From: a virus
IMG/VR virus record: IMGVR_UViG_3300024313_000004
Coordinates: 1-64,000 of that record
Strand: one strand, 5' to 3'
DNA: 64,000 nucleotides
Under the pieces are notes generated by a model. The model made no database searches. It was not told the DNA's origin and saw nothing but the letters and a program-made list of their open reading frames with translations. This document shows, in pieces, positions 17,379-27,111 of the stretch; position 1 is the first letter of the stretch, and each line of letters starts with the position of its first letter. Position numbers and translations under genes: made by a program.

Positions 17379-18859
17379 TCACCAGTTATAGTGCTTTTAT
17401 CAGGTTTTATTATTGTAAGTACAACTCTTCTATTCATCTGTCTTCCTTCTTCACTTGAATTATCTGAAATTGGTTTACTTTCACCGAATCCTTCGGCTGA
17501 TATCATACCGTCGACAACTCCTTTATCTACTAAATAATTCTTAACTGATGTTGCTCTACTTTTGGATAAGTCTAAGTTACTTACTATAGAACCAACTGAA
17601 TCTGTATGACCTTCTATATTTAATTTCCATGATTTTTCCTTTTTAAGAAGTTCTGCTAACTTATTTAAACTTTCAAAACTTCCCGGTCTTATATCTGCCT
17701 TATTTGTATCAAAATTAAGATTTTTGAATGCAGTTACTACTACCTCCTCTGCCTCTACATCTGGTGTAGATGGTGTGCCTACTATTTTATCTTCTACTGC
17801 AAGTGTAGTTGGTTTTATTGATTCTTCTGGTACTGCTTTATTTGTTTGTACATTTTTTTGTGCAGCATCCCAATCACTTCTTGTTGATAATGTGTATGAT
17901 AGTTTATTTCCATATTTTTCTTTATGTTTCTCACATAGTGAGAAAAAATCATTTAACTCATCTGCTGTGGAGAAGACTTGTGAACCATTTTCTGACCAGT
18001 TTCCAACTTTCTTACCACCAGGGTAACCTAAATGAATATTTATATCGAAGTTGCCAGTACCATCATCATTTACCTTTAATGGTGATGTTAGATTACTAGG
18101 TAAAAATTCGGGTCTATCGTAATCTTTATCTAACCAAATCATTTGTTTAGAATCTTTATTTGTTATTAATGCGGGTGCACCACCATATTTAGATATTTCA
18201 TATACATCTAAATATTGTGATGGTACTAATATTTTAATTCCTTTTATTTTATTCTCTTCTATGGGTGCAGTACTTGTTTTCTCACTTTTATTTTTACTGG
18301 TATTTGATATTAAAACTCCTGCACCAATAGTACCTGCGACTACTCCTGTTCCTACTAATACCTTTTTGCCTAAATTTTTATCAAAGTTAAAACTATTTTC
18401 TGGAGTATTTAAAGTTTCGGTATTTGAATTTACTTCTGTTATGTTTGAATTTACTTCTTCTATAATTTTATTTGGCTCTATTGATTTCTCAACTATATTA
18501 GATTCCACTACTAATGGTTCATCTACGCTAAAGTCTATATTTAGTCCAAACTTTTCAAAAAAAGTCTGTGTTATTATGGCCAACATCTCGTTTATAAGTA
18601 TCTTTGGTGGTGAGAATAATGATGGTTCACCATTTAATATTAATGTACCATCGTTATCTAAAACAGTTTTATTAGTCTGTGGATTTATAAAGGGTATGGT
18701 AATACCATATACATACCCAACTGCAGATTTTTCAGTGAATCCACTTTCTAAAAGTACTTCATTAACTACTATTTTACCGGATAGATTCTTTTCGAATTCA
18801 TTTTGAGTACTGTTAAAGTAATTTGGGTTTGTTATATATAGTTTATATTCAGTTTCCAT
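17375..18859 (-). CDS. Baseplate protein: degenerate L,D-transpeptidase-like domain plus OmpA peptidoglycan-binding domain, 494 aa
   Basis: Residues ~1-105 share a layout with the 240-aa protein at 23150 (IPFINPQTNKTV versus INPFINPITNNEV). A hydrophobic Gly/Val segment lies near 165-185. Residues ~215-335 align by eye with the whole 199-aa protein at 51565 (FDINIHLGYPGG, VGNWSENGSQVF, FFSLCEKHKEKYGNKLSYTL), but the expected catalytic SEGC is SENGS, so the enzyme is probably inactive. Residues ~375-490 are a good OmpA C-terminal domain (LNFDTNKADIRPGS, IEGHTDSVGS, NLDLSKSRATSVKNYL, RQMNRRVVLTI) that binds peptidoglycan. A wall-anchoring role in the baseplate is likely. Confidence 0.7.
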   Translation of the reverse strand: METEYKLYITNPNYFNSTQNEFEKNLSGKIVVNEVLLESGFTEKSAVGYVYGITIPFINPQTNKTVLDNDGTLILNGEPSLFSPPKILINEMLAIITQTFFEKFGLNIDFSVDEPLVVESNIVEKSIEPNKIIEEVNSNITEVNSNTETLNTPENSFNFDKNLGKKVLVGTGVVAGTIGAGVLISNTSKNKSEKTSTAPIEENKIKGIKILVPSQYLDVYEISKYGGAPALITNKDSKQMIWLDKDYDRPEFLPSNLTSPLKVNDDGTGNFDINIHLGYPGGKKVGNWSENGSQVFSTADELNDFFSLCEKHKEKYGNKLSYTLSTRSDWDAAQKNVQTNKAVPEESIKPTTLAVEDKIVGTPSTPDVEAEEVVVTAFKNLNFDTNKADIRPGSFESLNKLAELLKKEKSWKLNIEGHTDSVGSIVSNLDLSKSRATSVKNYLVDKGVVDGMISAEGFGESKPISDNSSEEGRQMNRRVVLTIIKPDKSTITGD

Positions 18860-18874
18860 TATTTTATATTTTAT

Positions 18875-20350
18875 TTAAAGTGTGTTACTTGATGTCGGAC
18901 TTATCATTTCTAAAGTAATTGATGTTGATTTTATACTATCTGTACTTGATGTTGATCCGATTATGGTTGATGATTTACTTTTTGGATTATCTAGATTTTC
19001 ATCTTCTGGTGTGGTGATAGGACCTTTATGGAATTCTTTGAGTGTTATTTTACTACCCATTTTATCCTTCCAATATCGTTTTGTTTTACCACTAAAGTCT
19101 TTATCTTTTATCCAACCTTTAGTTACTTCAAACTCTACACCAGGTACGGTAGAGAAAACATATTGTTTTAATTGCCACTCATCTTTATCATCTTTATAGA
19201 ATGCATATAGTTTATCCACAAATTCATCGGTGTATTTATCACCAGGTGATATACATTGATTTCTTATCGATACTATGTTCAGTTCATATGGTCTTGTGAA
19301 TATTTTATATTTTTTCATTCTTAACATCTCCAACAATACATCTATATCCGGATGTTGATTAGTAGAAGGTGTATTATTGCCATTTTCATCAGTATTTTTT
19401 TCGGGTATTAAATCCACTGGGGTTACTGGTTCTGTTGAGTTTTTAGGAGGTTTTTCAAATGTTTTATTACTATTACCATCAATTGGGTTAAATTTGACAG
19501 GTTCTATTGTAGTTAAATTATTATCATCAACGGTAGATTCCCAAGTATCGCCTTTTTGTCCTTCAGATACTGATCCCTTTTCGGCACCACCATCGGTTCT
19601 TTCTTGTTTAGTAACACTATCGTTATCAACGATATAGACATTTTTAGATAATATCTTAGGATCTTTTAATGTAAAATAAAGTTGAATTTGTGCCATAAGT
19701 GCTGGTGTTGCAACGGTTGGTGCTAAAAGATTACCTAAAAATGCCCCACCTTTATCACCCATTAAGATTTTTAAAAACTCATCAAACCAATTTACAAAAT
19801 TATCACCTAATATGGCTCTCTGTGTTGAGTTCGGTGATCCTATATTTACTTTACCAAAATTATCTTTAAGATTTACATTTATACTAGATTCTTTTATGTT
19901 TATATTATTAAACTTGTGATCAATTTTCAACCCCTCTACATCATTTACATATATTTGTGTTTTGTGGTCATATATAAGTGCTTTCATTGAAAGGTAATCA
20001 GACTCTGGTAGTTGTTCAATCTTTTTCTCTAAATTGATATTATAGTGATCTGATGATATATATTCTGGTGTATTTTTATTACCATCTTCAAATATTACGG
20101 TTAAAACTTTTCCTTTATCGGGGAGATTAAATGTGTTACCATTTAAGTCTTTCCAAGGAGTTGCCCAAGGTAAATCATCAACAGAAATTTCATATGTACC
20201 ATCTTTTTTCTTTTCATCAAAAACATCTAATACACGTATCTTACATCTACCTAATCTTTTAGGATCATTATTATCTTCAACCGTACCTATATAAGTTTTG
20301 TGTGCACTTGTACCATCTAACTTATTTTCAACCCATTTTTTAGAACTCAT
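18875..20350 (-). CDS. gp5-like baseplate spike/hub protein with OB-fold, 491 aa
   Basis: Residues ~15-110 have the phage-spike OB-fold signature: YIGTVEDNNDPKRLGRCKIR, DLPWATPWKDLNG, DKGKVLTVIFEDGNKNTPEY. This corresponds to the N-terminal domain of T4 gp5 and the VgrG/gpV family. A Ser/Thr/Pro/Asn linker (~230-320) follows, then a domain with YELNIVSIRNQCISPGDKY and VFSTVPGVEFEV that I have seen in lysin-like phage proteins. It sits immediately after the OmpA-domain gene in the leftward tail operon. Confidence 0.65.
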   Translation of the reverse strand: MSSKKWVENKLDGTSAHKTYIGTVEDNNDPKRLGRCKIRVLDVFDEKKKDGTYEISVDDLPWATPWKDLNGNTFNLPDKGKVLTVIFEDGNKNTPEYISSDHYNINLEKKIEQLPESDYLSMKALIYDHKTQIYVNDVEGLKIDHKFNNINIKESSINVNLKDNFGKVNIGSPNSTQRAILGDNFVNWFDEFLKILMGDKGGAFLGNLLAPTVATPALMAQIQLYFTLKDPKILSKNVYIVDNDSVTKQERTDGGAEKGSVSEGQKGDTWESTVDDNNLTTIEPVKFNPIDGNSNKTFEKPPKNSTEPVTPVDLIPEKNTDENGNNTPSTNQHPDIDVLLEMLRMKKYKIFTRPYELNIVSIRNQCISPGDKYTDEFVDKLYAFYKDDKDEWQLKQYVFSTVPGVEFEVTKGWIKDKDFSGKTKRYWKDKMGSKITLKEFHKGPITTPEDENLDNPKSKSSTIIGSTSSTDSIKSTSITLEMISPTSSNTL

Positions 20351-20354
20351 AGAT

Positions 20355-20365
20355 TATATATTATA
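20355..20365 (-). promoter_or_regulatory. Candidate phage promoter box (variant)
   Basis: TATAATATATA lies 5 nt before the gp5-like ATG at 20350; it is a close variant of the common TTTAATATATA box. Confidence 0.35.
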
Positions 20366-20389
20366 TTCCATGATTCTCATGGGATATTT

Positions 20390-23119
20390 TTAAGCACCGA
20401 ATTTTTCATTATTAACAGGGAAACTCCAAATTGTTCCGGTCTGAACTATTTGATTAAGTGTGTCACTTCCGATATTTAATGGTGCTGGATATTTAGCGGC
20501 ACCTGCTGGAAATTGAATCTTTGAATAATCTTTTGTACCAACCGGGAATTTATTATTAAGTGGTACTGAATAATTATCTATCATTAATGCGGCTTTACTA
20601 TTACCATCTGAATATATATTACCCTTTGGTTGCATAAACGAAAGTGACAAAACACCGAAACCACCACCATATTTTACATTTTCGGTAGTAAGCGGAAATT
20701 TAAATGATGTAGTTGAATTGTATATCTTATTAATCGATTGACCGGACCATTTAGTACTAAACTTGGTGTTATCAAAAAATGGCATTTTAGGTCCTTTTGA
20801 TTTCATTGCCGCAATTAGTTTACTTTCTGCATCATATGTGGAGAAACTTTTTGTTATGTTGTTAAGTGTTGCACCTACATTTGGTTGTTTAAATGGTACG
20901 TTTAATTGTGTTCCAGGTAATAATGAATCCATTCCACTAATAACACCTGATAATTCTTCACCAACAAAATTAAATAAGTCATTTCTAACATCAAAGAATA
21001 TACCAAGACTATTTGGGCTATATGGTTTAGGATAAACATTATTTGGTCCCTTTTGTAGACCACCTAATCCTAATAAATTCCTTGCTTTATTTAAAGTATT
21101 CTCAAGTAGTTTGGCTCTTATATTTATCTGACCATTTACCTCATTGAAAACAAAGTTTGCACTATTTTTGGCTAGATTTGTGGCAATTTTTTTAGAGTTT
21201 TCTTTAAACTTATCTAAACCATCCTTTGCTTTCTTTCTTCTTTCTTCTCTCTTATCTCCGAGTGCTTCTTCATCTCCTTCAACTTCAGAATTTGATGTAT
21301 TACCATTTGGTGTTGTTGATGGTATTTCATCACTTGAGGCACCGTTTGGTAGTACGGATTCCTCTCCATCGGTATCTAATGGATTTATATTAAATGCATC
21401 CATTATTATTGCTTTTGTTACTCCATTTTCTCTAAGTGTGTTTGTACTTATGGTATAAAATCTTGGAGTAGATTTATCATCTATTATAAATTGACCATCC
21501 TTAAATGCACTATCTCTCATATTTTTATTACCAATCTTCCAAATCGCACCATTATTATACCCAACATATTGACCAAACTTTTCGAGATTCTTTTCACCGG
21601 ATGGTCTTGAAACACCTGGTACCCATTTCTCAAATTTTGTTGCGGCATACTTATAGTCAAAACTAACTTCATAAGTATCTTGTGTTTTCATAGTACCCAT
21701 ATCTACTGAATCATCATGTGGCATTTTATCAAAGAAGAATTGACATTCTCTTAATTGATAAATGTATCTCGAAACATTATCTTTAACCACTTCTAAATCT
21801 CCGGTATTTGTTGATTTTCTAACTCTGTTAAAATTTCTACACTCTGAAATTATTATATCACAATTAAATCTTAGTAAGTTTTCCGGTATAATATTTTTAC
21901 CATTTGGTTTTGACCAATATAACAACTTATATAGATGTGCAAGTGTACCCATAGTTGCTGAAACATCTTCTAAGAATGTTAGTTTTATAACGTCTTTACC
22001 ATATTCGGTTAGATATTTCTTTTTATCTGAAGTATTTGACTCTGATAGGTTTGCAAGCCCGTCAATCTTTTGTAAGTAATATCCTAGATATGCTTTCTTA
22101 CCAGGTCTATATAAATTAGACGGAGAATCGGAATTGGCGTTGGTATATAAAAGTCCTTCTGTATTGGATGCCATCTTTTGACCATCTCTCTGATTATTTA
22201 TTAAGACGTTATCTGCCGAGTATGTTTTATTATTTAAGTTTAAATTACCTTTTGTTCTAAATAATTTTATAAATTGTCTTTTAAAGTCATCTATTACTAT
22301 CGCTCTTGATGCGATCTCACTAACATAAGAAAATTGGTCTATAAAGTCTTCTACTGATCCATTAAGAAGTGGTGAACTATATGTATCAAAAATTATTTCA
22401 AATCCATACATAACTGGATCATTATTTTCAAATGGTGTTCCTGGGTATGTTCCCAATCTAAAACTATCACCAGATCCATCCCATGACTCTCGACTATTTT
22501 TACCGGATTTTAAATTTGTATATCCATCTAAATGAAGACCATGTCTAAAGTAATCTGTTCTTTGGTCGTTAAATCTAAGGTAGAAATCTCTTGCACTATA
22601 TGGTTCGTTCTCGACTGGCGAAGTTGTTTCATCAATTCTTTGATTTGTATCTAGTGATACAAAACTTTTTGTAAAATCATTATACCAATCACTTTCTATA
22701 TGTGAATTTAAAAGATGTCCAATCCAAGCATTTCCTTCATTCCAACTATATTCATTTATTTTGTTAGATTTACCTAAATTCGTATCAATTATTTGTTGAC
22801 TTAAATATGATGGTGGTAAAAAACCAGGTTCATATCTCTTAGTACCACCGTTTGCAGTATTTACGGAAAGAGGTTTTAGTATTATTGAAGGGCTCCAGTC
22901 TGTTGGTTTATTTGTGTTTGCACCACCATCTGGTTTTACCAGACCACTTAAAAAATTTGAATTATTTTGTAGTAGATTGTTTTTATAGCCCGGTGCAAAA
23001 CTACCATCTGTTCTAAAAGTGCCACCTTTTACTAGGTCAATTAGTTTTCCTGAAACATTTGGATTATCAAATGTTCCAATAGAACCACCACCAAACTTAA
23101 CATCTTTAAAAAATCCCAT
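20390..23119 (-). CDS. Large baseplate/tail structural protein, 909 aa
   Basis: The N-terminus is Gly-rich (MGFFKDVKFGGGSIGTFDN), followed by a long beta-rich region with many Asn/Asp/Tyr and strand-turn patterns typical of phage baseplate proteins. A charged helical segment occurs near residues 620-665 (GDKREERRKKAKDGLDKFKE). The C-terminus is again Gly/Pro-rich. No enzymatic motif is seen. Its size and place between the gp5-like and hub-like genes suggest a major baseplate component. Confidence 0.55.
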   Translation of the reverse strand: MGFFKDVKFGGGSIGTFDNPNVSGKLIDLVKGGTFRTDGSFAPGYKNNLLQNNSNFLSGLVKPDGGANTNKPTDWSPSIILKPLSVNTANGGTKRYEPGFLPPSYLSQQIIDTNLGKSNKINEYSWNEGNAWIGHLLNSHIESDWYNDFTKSFVSLDTNQRIDETTSPVENEPYSARDFYLRFNDQRTDYFRHGLHLDGYTNLKSGKNSRESWDGSGDSFRLGTYPGTPFENNDPVMYGFEIIFDTYSSPLLNGSVEDFIDQFSYVSEIASRAIVIDDFKRQFIKLFRTKGNLNLNNKTYSADNVLINNQRDGQKMASNTEGLLYTNANSDSPSNLYRPGKKAYLGYYLQKIDGLANLSESNTSDKKKYLTEYGKDVIKLTFLEDVSATMGTLAHLYKLLYWSKPNGKNIIPENLLRFNCDIIISECRNFNRVRKSTNTGDLEVVKDNVSRYIYQLRECQFFFDKMPHDDSVDMGTMKTQDTYEVSFDYKYAATKFEKWVPGVSRPSGEKNLEKFGQYVGYNNGAIWKIGNKNMRDSAFKDGQFIIDDKSTPRFYTISTNTLRENGVTKAIIMDAFNINPLDTDGEESVLPNGASSDEIPSTTPNGNTSNSEVEGDEEALGDKREERRKKAKDGLDKFKENSKKIATNLAKNSANFVFNEVNGQINIRAKLLENTLNKARNLLGLGGLQKGPNNVYPKPYSPNSLGIFFDVRNDLFNFVGEELSGVISGMDSLLPGTQLNVPFKQPNVGATLNNITKSFSTYDAESKLIAAMKSKGPKMPFFDNTKFSTKWSGQSINKIYNSTTSFKFPLTTENVKYGGGFGVLSLSFMQPKGNIYSDGNSKAALMIDNYSVPLNNKFPVGTKDYSKIQFPAGAAKYPAPLNIGSDTLNQIVQTGTIWSFPVNNEKFGA

Positions 23120-23123
23120 AATC

Positions 23124-23135
23124 TATATATTAAAA
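23124..23135 (-). promoter_or_regulatory. Candidate phage promoter box
   Basis: TTTTAATATATA lies 5 nt upstream of the 909-aa gene start at 23119. Confidence 0.45.
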
Positions 23136-23149
23136 TTAAACTATCCTTA

Positions 23150-23872
23150 TTAAAGATTAGAAAATGATTCTGTGTATTCACTATCTAACCCTTCTATAGA
23201 TTCTTCTATCTCCTCTTTGATGATACCTTTACCTATTATTTCCAATGTCCCAAATTCTATGCTTCCTTTAAAAGTTAGTTCATCCTCAACATTGAAAGTA
23301 ATATCACCATAAATTATAGGTTCTGTAATATTATTTATAACTGTGCTAGAAGTTCCGGGTGTTGAAGATATCTCTGTGATTTTTTTAAAATCATCATTAT
23401 TTTGTGAGTTAGTTATTGATGAAGTTGAACCGATTGGTGTATCTTCCGACTTTATTAAAGTATTACTTAGTATAATATCCACACCAAATAAATCTTTATA
23501 TTTCTTTTGTATTACCTCTGAGACACCCATTACTAAATATTTTGAATATATTATTGGTTCGGTTGTTAAATCCCATCCAAAATCATCTTCAAAAGATGCC
23601 TCAATTTTCGTTTCATTAACTTCATTATTTGTTATTGGGTTAATAAATGGATTTATTAAACCTGTCAATTCTGCATTAACTTTCCAATAACCATTATTAA
23701 CTATTTGTGTTGTATTATTTCCTGAAGAATCTTGTATATAATCAGATTCTTTATATCTAATCATCGGATATACTTTACCAACTATATCTAAATATCCGCC
23801 AGATATTGTCGTTTGCCAATTCCCGGTAGAGTCTTTATATTTTTTAATTTTTAATTCCCAATAATCATTCAT
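23150..23872 (-). CDS. Baseplate-associated protein, 240 aa
   Basis: The first ~130 residues (beta-rich, with INPFINPITNNEV and YLVMGVSEVIQKKYKDLFGV) have the same element order as the N-terminus of the OmpA-domain protein at 17375, so the two share a module. The rest is a Ser/Thr linker and an acidic beta-rich end. It lies 8 bp after the hub-like gene. It is probably structural; no enzymatic motif is seen. Confidence 0.5.
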   Translation of the reverse strand: MNDYWELKIKKYKDSTGNWQTTISGGYLDIVGKVYPMIRYKESDYIQDSSGNNTTQIVNNGYWKVNAELTGLINPFINPITNNEVNETKIEASFEDDFGWDLTTEPIIYSKYLVMGVSEVIQKKYKDLFGVDIILSNTLIKSEDTPIGSTSSITNSQNNDDFKKITEISSTPGTSSTVINNITEPIIYGDITFNVEDELTFKGSIEFGTLEIIGKGIIKEEIEESIEGLDSEYTESFSNL

Positions 23873-23880
23873 TTTTAATT

Positions 23881-26292
23881 TTATTGATTTTCATTTACTA
23901 TAATTATAGATGATTGTGTAACACCTGAAATGCTATCAGGGTTTGTTGTTGTTTGTTTTAAAACATAATCTATATCTCTTAACTCTCCAACAACATCTAT
24001 TCCATTATCTGAAATATTTTTTATAGTAATAACATACTTTTTACCGTTTAAATCTTTTACTGTATAAGTTTCTCCAACTTTATAGACACCATTTGGTTTA
24101 TTTGTTATTGTTTCTGATGCAGTTCCTAATATTGGATTTTCATTTTTTTCATCTTTCGTTTCGGGTTTCGTTTGTGGTTTACTAGTATCATTTTTAATCT
24201 CTTCTGGATTCTTACCCATCTCTTTTCTGGTAAGTTTAACTTCCTGTGATAACTTACCATTTGAATAATCAAATACAATATCCATTATTAACCATTCACC
24301 TGAATATCGCCATTCTATAATCTCATTGGATCCTAATGTTGCGGCCTCCTTAACAATAATTACATCTATTTTTTGATATTTATAAATATTATAATTTGTA
24401 TTTGGTAATTTTATATCCATTTGATTCTTCATCATATTATCTAGGTTTATCCTATTCTGAGTAACTGCATAATTGTAATTTTTATGAACATTATCAGTAT
24501 CTATTTTTCCTGCATATTTGGTTACAAAATTATTATCAAATGATTCTTGATCATCGGCAATACCTTTTAATATTATACTTTCTAATCCATCTGATGTCGT
24601 TGAATCCACATCGAAGACTAAAAACATTTTCTTGGACTTATCATAATATTTTGTTCTAGTTCTGTAACCCTGTTGCATACTTATCTTGGTAGAGTCATTT
24701 TTTTGACCGGTTTTTATAAAATAAAATGAACTTGTTTGTAAACCACGTTCTGATGTTAATTTCATTTTTGATATCTTATCAGTATCTTTAGTACTTGGGT
24801 TATCAAAATTACCAGTATCTATTCCAACATCATCTGATATGTTTCTTTTCATTTCTTTTTCTATATCAACATAGTTAAAACAATAGTAAAAATCAATATA
24901 GCCTGCCATAAAGGATTCATCTGATATATATGAATGTTCTATTATATCTCCGATAAATTTATAAGGTCTATCTCCAATATTTCTCCATGGCATTTCATCA
25001 TCTGTGTTTTCTATATTTGAATTGAAACCAATTTTTAAATCTTTACAAATTTTCCTTATAGCTTCAAAGGAAGTACCTCTATAAACTTTATAACTCATTC
25101 TATATAAGTTTGATATATCAATAGTACCGGTCATTGTATATAAGTTATTTTGTAGTTTTTTATGATCCTCTACTTTAAATTTTAAATGTATTGGTTTCAA
25201 ATTATTAGAAGCAGATTTTATGAATATTTCAAATTTTGTATCATCTTTTGGTGGATTTTGTGAAATAACATTATTACTATCTCTGAAAATTATCTTAACT
25301 TTTGGTATTATACCTTCATGATATAATCTCAATTGTTGTATATCTCTATCATTTATTACTGAACCATTATAGTTTAAAAGTGGTAAATTACCAATTGTTT
25401 CTGCAACTTGAATAGAATCACCTTTTGATGAATTCTGTGTCGAGAATTTCATAGGTGGTAATTCTATTTTAGGTGGATCTATTTGTGCTATTATAGGTCT
25501 TTCTCCTGTTATATTTGATTCTTCAGTACCTTTTGAATCTTGTGGTATAACATCTGGTTCTGGCAAAACTTTTATATTTATATCTCTTGGTTCTATCTCT
25601 GGTGAAGTGGATGATATAGTAATCACATAATCACCTTCTTGATCAAATTGTATTCCATTAAAGTCGGCTCTACCATTTATTATATCAACATCAGTAAGTC
25701 CTATAATAACACCTGGTCCACTTTTGACTTTTAATGTGAACTTACCTGTTATAGATTTTGGATCTATTATAGATTTTGGTTCGGATGGTTTGCCATTATC
25801 TACCGCAACTTCATTTTCTTTAACAGATTCATCTAAAATAATTGAATTCGGATCTATTACTGTTTTATTTTTTTCTTTTAGACTTATTGGTGCAATATTA
25901 GTATTCCAAGGGTCTTGTGTTATTGACCATGGTCCATCCTTAATACCTGCTTCTCTTGAAAGTGAGTTGATTATTATGGTATTTTGCATTTCTTTATTTG
26001 AAAGAAATTGCTCCATTTCGGATTTACTTTTAGATAAATTTAATGATCTATTTATTTTAAAATATAAACCATTACTATATTTCTTATAAGTTTCTCCATC
26101 TGTCTCATAGTTATTTGTATATAGAGATATCAACCGTACGGTCTTTTTATCAATTTTTACAATCCAAAATATAGCTTGTGTTTCTGAACTCCATTTTGAG
26201 TTTGGACTATCAATTCTTACACTACGTATTAGTTCCCATCCAGTATCTCCGAATTGTATATTAAAATATTCTTCAGGTGTTAAATTAGTCAT
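23881..26292 (-). CDS. Baseplate hub protein (gp27/gpD-like) with Ig-like insertion, 803 aa
   Basis: The central-to-C-terminal region (~330-720) reads like a tail hub of the T4 gp27/P2 gpD class: a QLRLYHEGIIPKVKIIFRDS strand region, then VYRGTSFEAIRKICKDL, a Tyr/Phe-rich FYYCFNYVDIE and a late VKLTRKEMG. Residues ~185-250 form a bacterial Ig-like beta-sandwich (GKFTLKVKSGPGV, EGDYVITISST). A promoter box sits at 26318-26329. It heads the leftward tail operon 26292-17375. Confidence 0.6.
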   Translation of the reverse strand: MTNLTPEEYFNIQFGDTGWELIRSVRIDSPNSKWSSETQAIFWIVKIDKKTVRLISLYTNNYETDGETYKKYSNGLYFKINRSLNLSKSKSEMEQFLSNKEMQNTIIINSLSREAGIKDGPWSITQDPWNTNIAPISLKEKNKTVIDPNSIILDESVKENEVAVDNGKPSEPKSIIDPKSITGKFTLKVKSGPGVIIGLTDVDIINGRADFNGIQFDQEGDYVITISSTSPEIEPRDINIKVLPEPDVIPQDSKGTEESNITGERPIIAQIDPPKIELPPMKFSTQNSSKGDSIQVAETIGNLPLLNYNGSVINDRDIQQLRLYHEGIIPKVKIIFRDSNNVISQNPPKDDTKFEIFIKSASNNLKPIHLKFKVEDHKKLQNNLYTMTGTIDISNLYRMSYKVYRGTSFEAIRKICKDLKIGFNSNIENTDDEMPWRNIGDRPYKFIGDIIEHSYISDESFMAGYIDFYYCFNYVDIEKEMKRNISDDVGIDTGNFDNPSTKDTDKISKMKLTSERGLQTSSFYFIKTGQKNDSTKISMQQGYRTRTKYYDKSKKMFLVFDVDSTTSDGLESIILKGIADDQESFDNNFVTKYAGKIDTDNVHKNYNYAVTQNRINLDNMMKNQMDIKLPNTNYNIYKYQKIDVIIVKEAATLGSNEIIEWRYSGEWLIMDIVFDYSNGKLSQEVKLTRKEMGKNPEEIKNDTSKPQTKPETKDEKNENPILGTASETITNKPNGVYKVGETYTVKDLNGKKYVITIKNISDNGIDVVGELRDIDYVLKQTTTNPDSISGVTQSSIIIVNENQ

Positions 26293-26317
26293 ATTATAGA
26301 TTATAAAGTCTTTGGTT

Positions 26318-26329
26318 TATATATTAAAA
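26318..26329 (-). promoter_or_regulatory. Candidate phage promoter box for the leftward tail operon
   Basis: TTTTAATATATA lies about 25 nt upstream of the hub gene start at 26292, at a spacing more usual for a -10 element. Confidence 0.5.
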
Positions 26330-26352
26330 TGTAATAGACCCGAGAAAATATA

Positions 26353-26688
26353 TTATAGATTTATTTTAAGAATTTTATATGGGTATTTTCTTTTTATATA
26401 AAATTGCTCACGTTCTTTATAGTGTTTATATAAGGTATTATTCATATCATTTGGATCAAAAATATCTACCAAGTCAAATATATTTACTTTATCTTTATCG
26501 GAGTGTAATCTCAAACCACGTCCTATTGATTGTATAATAATTTGTTCGGATTTAAAAGAATCTGCAAATATAATATTGAATATGGCATTTATAGATACAC
26601 CTGTCGATAATGTCCCATATGAAGCTACTAAAACTTTAGTAGTTCCTTCTTCTCTAATTTCTTTTCTTTTATCTACTATTCTAGCCAT
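26353..26688 (-). CDS. uvsW: UvsW-like helicase, C-terminal fragment, 111 aa
   Basis: This piece carries the last conserved motifs of an SF2 helicase: VLVASYGTLSTGVSI (motif V) and QSIGRGLRL (motif VI), followed by DLVDIFD and a basic tail, as in T4 UvsW. The N-terminal piece is at 28059-29528, 1.4 kb upstream on the same strand. The fragment has its own ATG (MARIVDKRKEIREEGTTK). Its opening residues KRKEIREE resemble the KKQMEITKE that ends the helicase part of the other piece, so the break lies in the same place. Whether the two pieces reassemble is unknown. Confidence 0.75.
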   Translation of the reverse strand: MARIVDKRKEIREEGTTKVLVASYGTLSTGVSINAIFNIIFADSFKSEQIIIQSIGRGLRLHSDKDKVNIFDLVDIFDPNDMNNTLYKHYKEREQFYIKRKYPYKILKINL

Positions 26689-26876
26689 TTTTTATAGTTT
26701 TTATTTTACAATTTAGTAGTATTAAATTGTTTTCATTTGGATCATTCTCTGATATTCTGTTATCAGTATCTCTATATTTTCTTATAAGGTATGTACTAAT
26801 ATTCTCTTTCGGATTTTCTCATAGTTTCCATTATAATTTCATCACCGTTAGGTTCTAAATCTATTACTTTCCACAT
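26681..26876 (-). pseudogene. Frameshifted small ORF relic inside the split helicase gene
   Basis: From ATG 26876 a 26-codon ORF (MWKVIDLEPNGDEII...) stops at 26796. A second frame continues as ENISTYLIRKYRDTDNRISE to a stop at 26681, overlapping the helicase C-terminal start. Joining them needs one frameshift at an AGAGAAT run. It looks like decayed coding DNA, perhaps of mobile-element origin; no family is recognised. Confidence 0.35.
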
Positions 26877-26885
26877 ATCTTTTAT

Positions 26886-27110
26886 TTATTTTTTATAAAT
26901 GGCTTTTATACTACCTCCTTCTAAATTAAAAACTTCTAATATTGAATATGTTGATATTACATAAGTATTTATAACACCATTAAAGGTATTTATTGTTGAT
27001 TGAGTCTCTTGAACTCCTTCAATTGATATGAATAACATATCATTTTCTTCTAATAAAGTACCTACATTACCAAGTACTTCTAATTCGGTTCTAACTGTTT
27101 CTATATTCAT
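26886..27110 (-). CDS. Small cassette protein, 74 aa (paralogue of 62686-62904)
   Basis: The sequence pattern (VGTLLEENDMLFISIEGVQE, then a helix-strand end GGSIKAIYKK) parallels the 72-aa protein at 62686 (VVDLIGENNTLSYILVMSDV ... VDGIYKAQYDK). In both places the gene directly follows a WENRDGS-type protein. It is probably a chaperone or small partner of that virion protein; the family is not recognised. Confidence 0.55.
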   Translation of the reverse strand: MNIETVRTELEVLGNVGTLLEENDMLFISIEGVQETQSTINTFNGVINTYVISTYSILEVFNLEGGSIKAIYKK

Positions 27111-27111
27111 A